Shown here piece after piece: positions 1 through 9,110 of a DNA stretch of 64,000 bases. How positions within the stretch are numbered: position 1 is the stretch's first letter; every line of letters starts with the position of its first letter. The notes below the pieces were generated by a model. The model did no database searches and was not told the origin of the DNA. It was given only the letters and a program-made list of their open reading frames with translations. A program made the position numbers and the translations under genes. The DNA is from an uncultured Halomonas sp. (GTDB lineage: Bacteria; Pseudomonadota; Gammaproteobacteria; Pseudomonadales; Halomonadaceae): assembly GCF_947500835.1 (NCBI RefSeq), contig NZ_CANMTQ010000003.1, positions 62,001 to 126,000 on the forward strand. The letters run 5' to 3'.

Positions 1-2
1 TG

Positions 3-620
3 GCCGCCTACCTACCCAAGCAAGACCGGGTGCTGTTGCCGGCAAAGGAGCGGTTTCACAGCCCCGAGGGGTACTACAGCGTGGCGTTGCATGAGCTGAC
101 CCACGCCACCGGGCATGACTCGCGCCTGGCACGACCCGGCATCACCGACTTCGACGGTTTTGGGACACCCCAATACGCCTTCGAGGAACTGGTGGCTCAG
201 CTGGGCAGCGCCTTCATGTGCGGGCATTTCGGTATTCGCAATGAGGCGTTCGACGCCGCCTACATCGCCGACTGGATCGAGGCGTTGCAGGAGGACAAGC
301 GGGCGATCTTCCGCGCGACCGGGGCCGCACGCCTGGCAGCGGAGTTTTTGAAGCAGGCGTATCAGGAACATGGTGCGCCGTCATCAACCGACCAGATGCT
401 GCAGGAAGACGCAGAGGCACCGCCGCCGCGTCGACTCAAGGCAGATGATCAGGACATTGAGTTGTTCGGTCATCAGTGGCCCCTGGGCGATAGCGTCAAG
501 CTCGATGCCACGCTGGATCGAGGCACGCTTCGCGCGCAGACCCTGCGCCTGAAGCAACTTGGCTATCACTTCGATGCGGCGTCACAGACCTTTACGTACG
601 CGGCTGCCGCCGCTGCCTGA
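3..620 (+). CDS. ArdC-like antirestriction protein, C-terminal part (5' end outside window)
   Basis: The frame is already open at the window edge, so the N-terminal part is missing and about 205 residues are visible. They contain a zincin signature HELTH at visible residues 30-34, preceded by a YYSVAL strand and followed by an FEELVAQLG segment. This is the layout of the C-terminal metallopeptidase domain of ArdC-type proteins. In that family the missing N-terminal part is a ssDNA-binding domain, and the protein shields incoming conjugative DNA from host restriction. The following train of tiny genes with RBSs supports an ICE or plasmid setting. A GTG at position 30 could be read as a start, but the similarity begins upstream of it. 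The family call is fairly sure; activity was not tested. Confidence 0.8.
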   Translation, partial: AAYLPKQDRVLLPAKERFHSPEGYYSVALHELTHATGHDSRLARPGITDFDGFGTPQYAFEELVAQLGSAFMCGHFGIRNEAFDAAYIADWIEALQEDKRAIFRATGAARLAAEFLKQAYQEHGAPSSTDQMLQEDAEAPPPRRLKADDQDIELFGHQWPLGDSVKLDATLDRGTLRAQTLRLKQLGYHFDAASQTFTYAAAAAA

Positions 621-643
621 CCCATGAACCAAGGAGACATATC

Positions 644-868
644 ATGACATCCGCACTTCACCCCGTACCCACTGGCTATCTTGCGTCTCGCGAGCTCGGG
701 CTGACGCTGCCTGTCAGTATCCTGCGCAGCGCAGCAGGTTTCTATCTGGGCACAACCAATGACGCCGGCTTGCCTGTTTCACGCGAGTCGGCAGAATATT
801 TCACCACCCATGCGCGTGCGGCACAGGCACTGGCCAGCGGCCAGTGGTCCCAACGTGCGTTTGTATGA
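644..868 (+). CDS. small hypothetical protein, ICE/plasmid type
   Basis: A 74-residue protein starts at an ATG with a good Shine-Dalgarno (AAGGAGAC) about 8 bases upstream, 23 bases after the ArdC-like gene. I recognise no domain. There is no signal peptide or membrane segment, and the composition is ordinary for a soluble cytoplasmic protein. The closeness to the ArdC-like gene and to the other small genes suggests one transcription unit of accessory ICE or plasmid genes. The function is unknown. Confidence 0.6.
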   Translation: MTSALHPVPTGYLASRELGLTLPVSILRSAAGFYLGTTNDAGLPVSRESAEYFTTHARAAQALASGQWSQRAFV

Positions 869-890
869 CCATCTATCCAGGAGCCTTCCA

Positions 891-1124
891 ATGAAAGTCA
901 ATGTCAATCAATTGGTCTACGACGACGATCATCCCGAATGCACCTGCCGTGTCGTGCAAAGCCAAGGGCAGCTGTAAGCCTTTGTGCAGTGCCTCGACAT
1001 GGGCATGAACGATGAATACGTCGATACCAAGCGGTATTGGGGACGGTTCGAGTGGCACAGTGAGGATCATATGCGCGCCATTCTGAGAAATGGCGGCAAA
1101 TGGAACGACCACGGGCCGCTGTGA
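891..1124 (+). pseudogene. small ICE-type gene interrupted by an in-frame TAA
   Basis: From the ATG at 891, preceded by CCAGGAGCC, the frame gives 28 residues and stops at TAA 975-977. The same frame then stays open for 48 more codons to TGA 1122-1124. The part after the stop is protein-like, rich in W, Y, D and E (for example KRYWGRFEWHSED), so the two halves read as one 77-codon gene with one nonsense codon. The usual ancestral codon at 975 could be CAA, GAA or AAA. A sequencing error or true readthrough are alternatives. The family is unknown; tiny proteins like this are common in ICE gene trains. Confidence 0.55.
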
Positions 1125-1174
1125 ATCTTTCCTGATGTTCTGATCATCAGCGACTGATGATCCGATCCCACCTT

Positions 1175-1235
1175 GGGGCGAACCCTGCCCCGTGGGGCGG
1201 GATCGCCCCTCATCACTGCATGAGGGAGTCAACGC
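1175..1235 (+). repeat. double-hairpin leader, copy A
   Basis: The 61 bases just before the ATG at 1236 hold two GC-rich hairpins in a row. The first is GGGGC/GCCCC (1175-1179 with 1187-1191). The second is GGGGCG-GGAT-CGCCCC (1194-1209). A short CATCACTGCATGAGGGAG segment with the ribosome binding site follows. The same arrangement recurs at 1533-1594 before the next small gene. The repeated layout suggests a shared post-transcriptional control element or a repeat spread by recombination. Confidence 0.6.
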
Positions 1236-1514
1236 ATGTCCACTACACACTCAATGGACCCGATGTTTACAGCGCTGTTGGCGTCTCAACTGCAAACGAT
1301 CGAGGACGTCCTGTCCAACGATGAGTCCTCCTCGGACGAAGAACTTGTCGAGTTCTTCATCGAGGAAGGCATTGGCGTGACGCCGGCACGACAGGCACTT
1401 GCCTATCGCGACCGGTATCTCACCACGATCTATCGTCAGGGACAGACCCCGATACGCCAGGGCCATGACGCACGCCGTTACGATCCCGAGGCGCGTCGGT
1501 TCATTCCTGTCTAA
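1236..1514 (+). CDS. small acidic hypothetical protein
   Basis: A 92-residue protein starts at an ATG preceded by TGAGGGAG, 7-8 bases upstream. The middle is strongly acidic (DESSSDEELVEFFIEEG) and the C-terminus is basic (RQGHDARRYDPEARRF). I recognise no domain. It sits between two copies of the double-hairpin leader, which argues that it is a genuine, separately controlled gene of an ICE-type cluster. The function is unknown. Confidence 0.55.
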   Translation: MSTTHSMDPMFTALLASQLQTIEDVLSNDESSSDEELVEFFIEEGIGVTPARQALAYRDRYLTTIYRQGQTPIRQGHDARRYDPEARRFIPV

Positions 1515-1532
1515 CCACCTTTCCACTCACCC

Positions 1533-1594
1533 CAGGGGCGACCATTGCCCCTGGGGGCGGCTCGCCCCATCCCTGCATCACGATGGAGGCAATC
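1533..1594 (+). repeat. double-hairpin leader, copy B
   Basis: This is the second copy of the leader seen at 1175-1235. Hairpin one is CAGGGGC/GCCCCTG (1533-1539 with 1547-1553). Hairpin two is GGGGCG-GCT-CGCCCC (1554-1568). CCATCCCTGCATCACGATGGAGG with the ribosome binding site follows. Loops differ between copies while the stems are kept, which suggests that the structure matters. Confidence 0.6.
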
Positions 1595-1762
1595 ATGTCG
1601 AATCCCACCACACTCTGGCGTCTCAAACAGACGTCAGAGCTTTTTCTGGACAGTTACGTCGCCGACGGTGACAACGCGGTATTTCTCTCCCTGTGGGGAC
1701 GCGATACCGCTATCCATGAACTCATCGCCAAGCTGACCCTGCCCCTGGCAGAAGGCGGCTGA
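1595..1762 (+). CDS. 55-residue hypothetical protein, ICE type
   Basis: The ATG at 1595 follows GATGGAGGCAATC, a good ribosome binding site, and the double-hairpin leader. The product contains a compact segment (SELFLDSYVADGDN, then FLSLWGRDTAIHELIAKL) that looks folded rather than random. A terminator-like hairpin begins 16 bases after the stop, so this is probably the last gene of the small-gene train. GC content falls sharply right after it. No family is recognised. Confidence 0.6.
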   Translation: MSNPTTLWRLKQTSELFLDSYVADGDNAVFLSLWGRDTAIHELIAKLTLPLAEGG

Positions 1763-1778
1763 CGAAGCGCACCACGCG

Positions 1779-1832
1779 ATATTAAGGAGTGCATATTGGG
1801 ATTAAATCGGCTTCCTTAATATTAGTTTTTTT
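1779..1832 (+). terminator. probable intrinsic terminator closing the small-gene train
   Basis: Perfect 10-bp arms ATATTAAGGA (1779-1788) and TCCTTAATAT (1813-1822) enclose a 24-base loop and are followed by TAG and a run of nine T. The loop is long for a terminator, but the T-run on the + strand right after the stem supports the call. It also marks the junction with the AT-rich HXS island. Confidence 0.55.
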
Positions 1833-1962
1833 TAATTAATTACGTCTTAGGCTGGCGGATGTGAGATGCTTGAGGGTAAAATTCTGTATTAAGCCTAAAG
1901 TATTGCTTTTTTCATTACAGATTTATCCTAAAAGCATTTTTGAAACAGGGAATTTTAATCAA

Positions 1963-2292
1963 ATGAGTCCGCAGTCAGAATCGGATTTTGAAAAGCTTAT
2001 ATGCAGCGATGTTTTGCAGTCAGGCAAGTGGCTTACTGTTGATATAAACGCAGATTTCGCAACTATCCAACATTATCAATCACTTGCATTGAAGGGGCAA
2101 TTGCCCGAGATGCGCGTAGTCAATAATAGGTTCCAAATATTTTGTGCACTTGGACAAGAGCCTACTTTAGTACTAGATCGCGTAGATCAGCTCATAGCTG
2201 ATACTGCCTTACGAGAGCTCATTACCAAAGGCTCCGTAGTTCAAATGGATGAGCTAGTAAGTGGTGCCCTATGCGCTACACTAAACATTTAA
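1963..2292 (+). CDS. hxsD: HxsD-like His-Xaa-Ser system protein
   Basis: A 109-residue protein starts at an ATG after ACAGGGAA. An in-frame codon at 1861 is a less likely start. It is called HxsD from its position immediately before hxsB, its size, and a QLIADTALRELI segment that recalls the LLNDYxLRE signature of the small protein of His-Xaa-Ser systems. HxsD is a small partner of two radical SAM enzymes; its biochemical role is unknown. The gene overlaps hxsB by 22 bases, so translation is probably coupled. The AT-rich composition matches the rest of the HXS genes and contrasts with the flanks. Confidence 0.65.
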   Translation: MSPQSESDFEKLICSDVLQSGKWLTVDINADFATIQHYQSLALKGQLPEMRVVNNRFQIFCALGQEPTLVLDRVDQLIADTALRELITKGSVVQMDELVSGALCATLNI

Positions 2293-3722
2293 ATGATAAG
2301 CACCTTTTGCCCTTTGGATTTCATCGGCTGAGTGAAAGCTCTGTTGTAGCAATTAGCTCTGCAGGGGATCACATTTTTCTGAGCCAACCTGAGCTAGTCG
2401 CACTAGTAAAAAATACCGAAAAATTATCGCTGGCCAGAAGAGCTGAACTGCAGTCGAAATTTTTTTTAATAGGCCGTGTTTCTTCAGGGTCTTCAAGGCT
2501 ACTTCGATCACGTATCGCTGCCAAGAAGGAAACTATATTAGTAGGCCCTTCGCTTCACATTATTGTCCCAACTTTGCAATGTGAGCATACCTGCCAATAC
2601 TGTCAGGTGAGTCGAAGCCTAAATGATGCCGGATATTCGATGACTTTCGAGCAGATAGACACCGTCTGCGAAACCATATTCCATAGTCCGGCTCGAACGT
2701 TGACTGTTGAATTCCAGGGCGGCGACCCGCTGCTTAGGTTTGATCTTGTAGAGCGTGCCATCGAACGCATTAGCGTTATCAATAAAACCGAACGGCGGCA
2801 GCTTCGGTTCATTATTACTTCGACGCTTCACCAGCTTACAGACGACATGTGTAAGTATTTGCGGAAGCACGACGTTTATCTATCAACTAGCCTCGATGGA
2901 CCGGCCGCTCTTCACAACAAAAATCGGCCAATTCGAACCCGCGACTCCTACGAGAAGACATTGATCGGTATCGCCTTAGCAAGACGCGTAATGGGGCAAG
3001 ATTCTGTTTCTGCGCTTATGACGACGACCAAGGCGTCTCTAGACTATCCCGAGGATATTGTTGATGAGTATGTGAAGCATGGATTTAAGGAGATATTCAT
3101 ACGTCCGTTAAGCCTCTACGGATTTGCCAAACAAAACATCAAACGACTGGGTTATTCAGTCGAAACGTTTGCCGCGTTCTACGAACGCGCCCTTGAACGA
3201 GTGTTGTATTGGAATCGCAATGGGGTCGAACTACGCGAAGCCACAGCGGCACTTATCTTGAATAAGATCCTGTCACCCTTTGATGCTGGCTATGTCGACC
3301 TTCAAAGCCCATCTGGCGCCGGATTAGCAGCGTTAGTCTACAACTACGATGGTTATATTTATCCCAGTGATGAAGCCCGCATGCTGGCGGAAACTGGGGA
3401 CGAGTCTCTTCGGCTTGCTCAGATTGGCGCGCCACTTGAAAAAGTCAAAAGTTCTTCAGTAATGCACCAGATTATTACCTCGAGCCTTTCAACACGGACG
3501 CCTGGATGTGCTGAGTGCGCCTTTAACCCTTATTGTGGCCCCGATCCAATAGGTGCTCAGGCCGAATTTGGTTCGCTAGAGGCCCATCCCCATCTGTCCG
3601 AACATTGCAAGCGTAGTATGTGGCTATTTGATTATTTCTTCAAAAAACTTAATACAAGCGATCAGGTGTTTCTTGATTTGGCCTATCGCTGGGCACAACC
3701 CGCAGGGAGTAGCCATGCGTAA
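2271..3722 (+). CDS. hxsB: His-Xaa-Ser system radical SAM maturase HxsB
   Basis: A 483-residue radical SAM enzyme. The cluster motif CEHTCQYC gives Cys104, Cys108 and Cys111 (C-x3-C-x2-C) for the S-adenosylmethionine-binding [4Fe-4S] cluster. It is followed by a FQGGDPLL segment equivalent to the GGEP motif. The C-terminal region has a SPASM/twitch-like cysteine set (CAECAFNPYCGP, then a later C) for auxiliary clusters. HxsB is predicted to modify the HxsA precursor together with HxsC. The gene overlaps hxsD upstream and hxsC downstream (8 bases), so the three were one operon. It appears intact, but its partner hxsC is broken. The call rests on domain order and neighbours. Confidence 0.85.
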   Translation: MRYTKHLNDKHLLPFGFHRLSESSVVAISSAGDHIFLSQPELVALVKNTEKLSLARRAELQSKFFLIGRVSSGSSRLLRSRIAAKKETILVGPSLHIIVPTLQCEHTCQYCQVSRSLNDAGYSMTFEQIDTVCETIFHSPARTLTVEFQGGDPLLRFDLVERAIERISVINKTERRQLRFIITSTLHQLTDDMCKYLRKHDVYLSTSLDGPAALHNKNRPIRTRDSYEKTLIGIALARRVMGQDSVSALMTTTKASLDYPEDIVDEYVKHGFKEIFIRPLSLYGFAKQNIKRLGYSVETFAAFYERALERVLYWNRNGVELREATAALILNKILSPFDAGYVDLQSPSGAGLAALVYNYDGYIYPSDEARMLAETGDESLRLAQIGAPLEKVKSSSVMHQIITSSLSTRTPGCAECAFNPYCGPDPIGAQAEFGSLEAHPHLSEHCKRSMWLFDYFFKKLNTSDQVFLDLAYRWAQPAGSSHA

Positions 3723-4072
3723 GGTCTCTGCAAGAGTTAAAGGGTTTGTTCTGAGAACCATTGCTAGAGTCGTTTTGTTGGAACAGCTAACTAAGGAGTG
3801 GAAATCTGAACTCCAATATCTCGTTCGAATAACCAGTTATTGCGAAACGGAAAAGCTCAATGCTCTTATGCAGGCCGGTCTCAACAATGTGGCACTACTT
3901 ACTGCTTCCAAGGAGTCTTTCGAAGCTTGGTATGGGCCAGCAGTATTCGAAGATCGTGGAGCGCTGTGGACTGGAGATGTGGTCGCGGTAAGCGAGAACA
4001 TCAATCATGCTCATATACTGATTCGGGAAAGCGATCAGCATCATACGGTGTTTCTTACGAATCGCTGTAATA
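3715..4072 (+). pseudogene. hxsC: hxsC, 5' part (split by transposon)
   Basis: The ATG at 3715 overlaps the hxsB stop by 8 bases. The 119 codons up to the insertion end in VFLTNRCN. Cys118 is the first cysteine of the radical SAM motif. The Tn3-family element at 4073-9143 interrupts the gene directly after the duplicated TAATA (4068-4072). Joining this part to 9149-9972 restores a continuous 1,182-base, 393-residue frame with the motif CNSNCLMC, so the disruption is clean and recent enough to leave both halves undecayed. As it stands the frame runs into the transposon and stops at 4158 after 147 residues, without a usable Fe-S site. Confidence 0.9.
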
Positions 4073-4110
4073 GGGGTCAACTCACGAAACGGAAAAAATC
4101 GTACGCTAAA
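4073..4110 (+). repeat. Tn3-family left inverted repeat
   Basis: A 38-bp terminal repeat starts GGGGTCAACTCACGAAACGG and ends GTACGCTAAA. Compared with the right end, positions 8 and 38 differ. The target duplication TAATA lies immediately outside at 4068-4072. Confidence 0.93.
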
Positions 4111-4142
4111 CCTCGCGCGGCGTCCGTAGCGGCCGGAAAACA

Positions 4143-4937
4143 CTACCACTGGGCGTAGAAGTGGTGCACCGGACCGTGGCCACCCCCGACTTGGAGTTGC
4201 TGTGAAGCCGCTAGCGCGTTAGAAAGGTAGCGCTTCGCGGCGGCCACCGCATCCGGAACCGAATTGTGGGGTAAGAGTGCGGCAATCGCAGAGGAAAGCG
4301 TACAACCGGTGCCGTGATCGTTTTTCGTGTCGATGCGTGGGGCGCTGACGTGCTGCGGCATGTCACCGTCGTAGAGAATGTCTACGCTCTCCGCGCTATC
4401 CAGATGTCCCCCCGTCAACAGCACCCAGGCTGGGCCAAGGCGGTGGAGCTCAGCCGCGCAGTCGTCCATCGCCTCGAGCGAACGCGCGGGCGAGCGGTCC
4501 AGCAGCAGGCCAGCTTCGGGCAGGTTCGGAGTAATTACGGTAGCGCGGGGCACCAACTCGTCGCGCACGGCTGCAATGGCATTTGTGGCTAGCAGCGGGT
4601 CGCCACTCTTAGCCGCCATCACTGGATCGACAACGATGTTGCGCAGCTCGTAGGAATCGATCCGTTGAACAATCGCCTGCGCGATCTCTGCGTTGACGAC
4701 CATGCCGATCTTGATGGCGTCAACGCGCACATCGTCCAGCACCGCGTCGATTTGCTCGCCGACGAAACCGGCATCGAGCGCCTGAAATGATCGGACCCCC
4801 CGCGTGTTCTGAGCCACCACGGCCGTTATAACGCTCATCCCGTAAGCCCCGAGTGCGGAGAAGGTCTTTAGGTCAGCTTGAATACCGGCCCCGCCGGACG
4901 GATCGGTGCCGGCGATGCTGAGGACATTTGCGATCAT
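4143..4937 (-). CDS. thiD: bifunctional hydroxymethylpyrimidine kinase/phosphomethylpyrimidine kinase (ThiD)
   Basis: A 264-residue ribokinase-fold kinase with the ThiD opening SIAGTDPSGGAGIQADLKTF and the C-terminal DTKNDHGTGCTLSSAIAA anion-hole/catalytic segment. ThiD phosphorylates HMP to HMP-P and HMP-PP for thiamine synthesis or salvage in the cytoplasm. The length is normal. Its ATG overlaps the stop of the Nudix gene by 4 bases (ATGA), so the two are co-translated. It lies just inside the left end of the Tn3-family element as cargo. A transposon-borne extra thiD could help salvage pyrimidines or cope with thiamine antimetabolites; that role is inference. Confidence 0.88.
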   Translation of the reverse strand: MIANVLSIAGTDPSGGAGIQADLKTFSALGAYGMSVITAVVAQNTRGVRSFQALDAGFVGEQIDAVLDDVRVDAIKIGMVVNAEIAQAIVQRIDSYELRNIVVDPVMAAKSGDPLLATNAIAAVRDELVPRATVITPNLPEAGLLLDRSPARSLEAMDDCAAELHRLGPAWVLLTGGHLDSAESVDILYDGDMPQHVSAPRIDTKNDHGTGCTLSSAIAALLPHNSVPDAVAAAKRYLSNALAASQQLQVGGGHGPVHHFYAQW

Positions 4938-5413
4938 GATGCTTCGCCGCCTCTCTGGGTTGACGCCAGCGCCACGGCTTCGCGCGCTACTTCGGCGACC
5001 TGAAAGCTTGTCGCCAAGGCGGCATCTTCAATCTCGTCAAGCTGGAACCACCGCGCGTCACCCGCGTCGCTCCCCGGTGTGAGTACCCCGGTGGGATCGC
5101 GACACAGCACCGCGATCAGGATGAAATGATGGCGCAGCACCGCACGCGGATCACGGTCGAGAACGTCGACCGCCGTGAAGATGCGCTCTGCGGTCGCCCG
5201 CAGACCCGTTTCCTCGTAGAGTTCGCGCACAGCAGCCTGGTGGATCGGCTCGCCGGATTCGATCTTACCACCCGGAAAGCCCCAGCGGCCGGCATCCGGC
5301 GGATTGAGCCGCCGGACTAGCAAAACGGCCCCGCCCTCGACAACGGCCGAGATCGTAGCCGCCACCGGCAGCAAGGAATCGTTATTCTGCGCGTAGCAAC
5401 CAATCTCCGTCAC
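4934..5413 (-). CDS. Nudix hydrolase
   Basis: A 159-residue protein with a complete Nudix box, GKIESGEPIHQAAVRELYEE followed by TGL (G-x5-E-x7-REUxEExGU), preceded by GRWGFPGG. Nudix enzymes cleave nucleoside or other diphosphates linked to a moiety X using Mg2+. The first 15 or so residues vary in this family, so the start at 5413 is likely but not certain. It is translationally coupled to thiD by a 4-base overlap. Some Nudix enzymes such as E. coli NudJ hydrolyse HMP-PP, so a house-cleaning role in pyrimidine/thiamine metabolism is a reasonable inference, not shown. Confidence 0.85.
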   Translation of the reverse strand: MTEIGCYAQNNDSLLPVAATISAVVEGGAVLLVRRLNPPDAGRWGFPGGKIESGEPIHQAAVRELYEETGLRATAERIFTAVDVLDRDPRAVLRHHFILIAVLCRDPTGVLTPGSDAGDARWFQLDEIEDAALATSFQVAEVAREAVALASTQRGGEAS

Positions 5414-5439
5414 ATCGCCTCTCCACTTTCTTGAGTTGT

Positions 5440-5577
5440 GTCTGATTAAAGTACACCCTACCCGGACGTCAGGCCGTTAATCTCGGAGACGTCAGGATAG
5501 CATACTATCACGAATTTATTGACACATGTGCCTGCGGGTCACAGAGTCTTTTCTGACACGTGATTTCGAGAGACAGA
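5440..5577 (+). other. putative res site and divergent promoter region of the transposon
   Basis: This gap separates the divergent cargo genes from tnpR, the usual place for a Tn3-family res site. It contains a direct repeat GACGTCAGG at 5465-5473 and 5488-5496, an AT-rich core, and TGACAC-type half sites near 5520-5525 and 5554-5560. Exact subsites cannot be fixed by eye. Confidence 0.5.
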
Positions 5578-6138
5578 ATGGAAGGCCACCGTATCGGTTA
5601 CAACCGGGTCAGTAGCATTGACCAGAACCCCGGACGCCAGCTTGAGGGGGCAGACGTGGTGCGAACCTTCACGGATTATGTTTCTGGCAAGGACACCCAC
5701 CGCCCTGAACTCGATCGACTTATCGCGTTTGTCCGGGAAGGCGATACCGTGGTCGTACACAGCATGGATCGCCTGGCCCGCAACCTCGACGACCTGCGGC
5801 GCTTGGTCAAGACATTCACTGCACGGGGTATAGCGGTCGAGTTCCGTAAGGAGCACCTGACCTTCACCGGAGAAGCGACGCCGATGGCCAATCTCATGCT
5901 GTCGATTATGGGCGCGTTCGCCGAATTCGAGCGTTCCCTGATCCGCGAACGCCAGCTCGAAGGCATCGCACTGGCCAAAAAACAAGGCAAGTACAAGGGC
6001 CGCAAGAAAGCACTCTCGCCGGATCAAGCCGCCGAGCTGCGACAACGCGTGGCTGGCGGCGAGCCAAAAGCAAAATTGGCCCGCTATTTTAGTATCAGCC
6101 GCGAGACGGTGTACCAATACCTCAAAGCGGACGCCTGA
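5578..6138 (+). CDS. tnpR: TnpR serine resolvase of the Tn3-family element
   Basis: A 186-residue serine recombinase starting [13 protein letters not shown]. The nucleophile is the first serine of that VSS. The catalytic core continues with [14 protein letters not shown] and [15 protein letters not shown], and a C-terminal helix-turn-helix ([17 protein letters not shown]) binds res. The ATG at 5578 is preferred over the GTG at 5560 because relatives begin with M-x-G-H-R-IGY. It resolves transposition cointegrates. tnpA starts two bases after its stop, so both are co-transcribed. Confidence 0.9.
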   Translation: MEGHRIGYNRVSSIDQNPGRQLEGADVVRTFTDYVSGKDTHRPELDRLIAFVREGDTVVVHSMDRLARNLDDLRRLVKTFTARGIAVEFRKEHLTFTGEATPMANLMLSIMGAFAEFERSLIRERQLEGIALAKKQGKYKGRKKALSPDQAAELRQRVAGGEPKAKLARYFSISRETVYQYLKADA

Positions 6139-6140
6139 CC

Positions 6141-9110
6141 GTGCCCCGGCGTCGACTGTTGACCGCTGCCGAGCGGGGCCATCTGCTTGCGCTGCCCGAG
6201 ACAGACGACGCTCTGATTCGCCACTACACGCTATCTGAAGCAGATTTGGCCGTGATCGGCCAACGCCGCGGCGACCATAACCGGCTGGGCTTTGCCGTGC
6301 AGCTATGCTATTTGCGGTATCCGGGCATTGCGCTACCGGCCGAAACAGAACCGCCCACGCGGCTATTGGCCTTCGTCAGTCAACAGTTGACCGTCGAGGC
6401 CGATATCTGGCCGCAGTACGCCCAGCGGCAAGAAACCCGCCGTGAACACTTGATGGAATTACAGGCCTGGCTGGGGCTGTCTCCGTTCAGCGGCGCGGAT
6501 TATCAGCGGTTCATGGAGCCGATCACCGAGTTGGCCCAGCAAACGGATCGGGGCTTGGTACTCGCCGAGGCTCTGGTCGAACGGTTGCGGCAACACGGCG
6601 TCATCATCCCATCAGTGGCCGTGCTAGAACGCGTTTGCAGCGAGGCGTTGACGCGTGGCACCCGCCTGATTTACGAGGCTTTGACGGCTCCTTTAACCGA
6701 AGCACATCGGCAGGCATTTGAGCGGTTGTTGTCAATTCGGCACGAAACCACGCAAAGCACGTTAGCCTGGCTGCGCCAATCGTCCGGGCCGCCACGGCCG
6801 AAGCATATTCTGGTGCACCTCGAACGTTTGCAGACTGTTCAGGAACTCGCCTTGCCGGCCGGATTGGAATATACCGTCCACCAGAATCGCCTGTTGAAGC
6901 TGGCCCGCGAAGGCGGCCAGATGACGGCCCAGCATTTGCGTGATCTGGAAGCGACGCGCCGCTCCGCGACACTGACGGCGACTCTCCTCGATGCACGAGC
7001 CACCCTGATCGACGAGACCATTGATCTGCACGACCGCTACATGGGATCGCTCTTCAGCAAGGCCAAGCGGACTCACGCCGAACGCTTCCAGCGCTCGGGC
7101 AAAGCTATCAATGACAAAGTACGGCTGTACTCGCGGATCGGCCGCGCCTTGCTGGAAGCCAAGGAAACCGGAGCCAATCCCTTCACGGCGATCGAGTCGA
7201 TCCTGCCCTGGACGGCATTCAGTGAAAGCATCGCCGAAGCCGAACAACTGTCGCAATCGGAAAATTTCGATTATCTCGCGTTGCTCGGTAGTCGGTTTAA
7301 CGGACTTCGACGCTATACGCCGACGTTGCTGAATACGCTGAAACTCAAGGCCGCGCCGGCGGCGCGTGAGCTTCTGGCGGCGGTCGACGTACTGCGAGCA
7401 ATGAATGACCGCCAAGCGAGAAAAGTTCCGGATGATGCCCCGACCGGTTTTGTCCGTAAGCGTTGGGCAAGTCTCGTGTTCACGCGGGACGGGCTGGATC
7501 GCCGCTTCTATGAGCTGTGCGTACTCTCGGAACTCAAGAACGCCCTGCGCTCGGGCGATATCTGGGTGCAGGATTCGCGTCAGTTCAAAGATTTCGAGGC
7601 CTACCTACTGCCGCCGGCGCGCTTCACTGAGTTGCGTGGCGAGCATCATTTGGGCTTGGCGGTGGCGATCGATTGCGAATCCTACCTCGAATCTCGGCTG
7701 GCCGAACTGGAACACGAGATGGCTACCGTCGAGCATTTGGCCGCGGCCGACACGCTTCCGGACGCCGGTTTCACGCCCGCCGGCCGGCTCAAGATCACAC
7801 CCTTGCATAACACGGTGCCCGAGGGCGCTGAAGCGTTGATGGAACAGGCCTACAGTCGGCTGCCTCATCTCAAGATCACCGAACTCTTGCTGAAAGTCGA
7901 CGACTGGACCGGCTTCACGCAGCATTTCACCCACCTCAAAAACGGCGCGGCCGCTGGAGATCGGCAACTGTTGCTGACCACGATCCTGGCGGATGCGATC
8001 AACCTGGGCTTGACCAAGATGGCCGAGTCCTGCCCCGATGCCAGCTATGCCAAGCTGGCGTGGCTTCAGGCATGGCATATCCGCGACGAGACCTATGCGG
8101 CGGCGTTGGCCGAGTTGACCAACGCTCAGTATCATCAGCCGTTCGCGGCCTACTGGGGTGACGGCACCACGTCTTCATCCGACGGCCAGAACTTCAAGGC
8201 CGGTGGGCAGGGCCAGTTTGCCGGTCATGTGAACCTGAAGTACGGCCAAGAACCGGGCATCCAGTTCTATACGCACATTTCCGATCAGTATGCGCCGTTC
8301 CACACCCAGGTTATCAACGCCACGGTGCGTGACGCCACGCATGTTCTGGACGGGCTGCTCTACCACGAGTCGGATCTGCGCATCGCGGAACACTACACCG
8401 ACACGGCCGGCTTTACCGACCACGTATTCGCGCTAATGCAATTGCTGGGCTACCGCTTCGCGCCGCGTATCCGCGATCTGGCCGACCGGCGACTCTATAT
8501 CCCCGGAGACGCGAGTCCCTACCCAACACTCTCGGGCATGATCGGCGGCCGTATCAATATCCGGCACATCCGGTCGCACTGGGATGAAATTCTACGGCTG
8601 GCGGCTTCGATCAAGCAGGGCACCGTCACCGCCTCGTTGATGCTGCGCAAGCTTGGCAGCTATCCGCGCCAGAATGGCCTGGCTATCGCGTTGCGTGAAC
8701 TCGGCCGCATCGAACGCACGCTATTTACGCTCGACTGGCTGCAGAACGTCGATTTACGTCGCCGCGTCCAGGTGGGGCTGAACAAGGGCGAGGCCAAGAA
8801 TGCGTTGGCCCGAGCCGTATTCTTGAACCGTCTGGGCGAAGTTCGCGATCGCAGTTACGAAAACCAGCGCTACCGCGCCAGCGGCCTGAATCTCGTGGTC
8901 AACGCCATCATTCTCTGGAATACCGTCTATATGGAGCGTGCGATCCAGTCACTGACCGATTCCGGGCAGCCCGTGGATGAAGATCTGTTACCGCACCTGT
9001 CGCCGCTGGGCTGGGAACACATCAATCTCACCGGCGATTACGTCTGGCAGCAGGATAAACGCGTTGCGCGGGGCCGGTTCCGGCCACTACGAACACCGCG
9101 AGAGGCTTAG
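6141..9110 (+). CDS. tnpA: TnpA transposase, Tn3 family
   Basis: A 989-residue transposase, the standard length for the family, with a GTG start two bases after tnpR. The N-terminal [20 protein letters not shown] segment is the DUF4158 DNA-binding region. The C-terminal half carries the DDE catalytic domain, including [15 protein letters not shown] with the first catalytic Asp and an [16 protein letters not shown] segment. The gene ends within the right inverted repeat (TAG at 9108-9110), as in many Tn3 elements. No frameshift is seen, so it should be active. Confidence 0.95.
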   Translation: MPRRRLLTAAERGHLLALPETDDALIRHYTLSEADLAVIGQRRGDHNRLGFAVQLCYLRYPGIALPAETEPPTRLLAFVSQQLTVEADIWPQYAQRQETRREHLMELQAWLGLSPFSGADYQRFMEPITELAQQTDRGLVLAEALVERLRQHGVIIPSVAVLERVCSEALTRGTRLIYEALTAPLTEAHRQAFERLLSIRHETTQSTLAWLRQSSGPPRPKHILVHLERLQTVQELALPAGLEYTVHQNRLLKLAREGGQMTAQHLRDLEATRRSATLTATLLDARATLIDETIDLHDRYMGSLFSKAKRTHAERFQRSGKAINDKVRLYSRIGRALLEAKETGANPFTAIESILPWTAFSESIAEAEQLSQSENFDYLALLGSRFNGLRRYTPTLLNTLKLKAAPAARELLAAVDVLRAMNDRQARKVPDDAPTGFVRKRWASLVFTRDGLDRRFYELCVLSELKNALRSGDIWVQDSRQFKDFEAYLLPPARFTELRGEHHLGLAVAIDCESYLESRLAELEHEMATVEHLAAADTLPDAGFTPAGRLKITPLHNTVPEGAEALMEQAYSRLPHLKITELLLKVDDWTGFTQHFTHLKNGAAAGDRQLLLTTILADAINLGLTKMAESCPDASYAKLAWLQAWHIRDETYAAALAELTNAQYHQPFAAYWGDGTTSSSDGQNFKAGGQGQFAGHVNLKYGQEPGIQFYTHISDQYAPFHTQVINATVRDATHVLDGLLYHESDLRIAEHYTDTAGFTDHVFALMQLLGYRFAPRIRDLADRRLYIPGDASPYPTLSGMIGGRINIRHIRSHWDEILRLAASIKQGTVTASLMLRKLGSYPRQNGLAIALRELGRIERTLFTLDWLQNVDLRRRVQVGLNKGEAKNALARAVFLNRLGEVRDRSYENQRYRASGLNLVVNAIILWNTVYMERAIQSLTDSGQPVDEDLLPHLSPLGWEHINLTGDYVWQQDKRVARGRFRPLRTPREA

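Noticed and set aside
5560..5577. Longer GTG start for the tnpR resolvase
   Set aside because: Relatives start at the M-x-GHR position (5578); the extra residues are unlike the family and fall in the res region.
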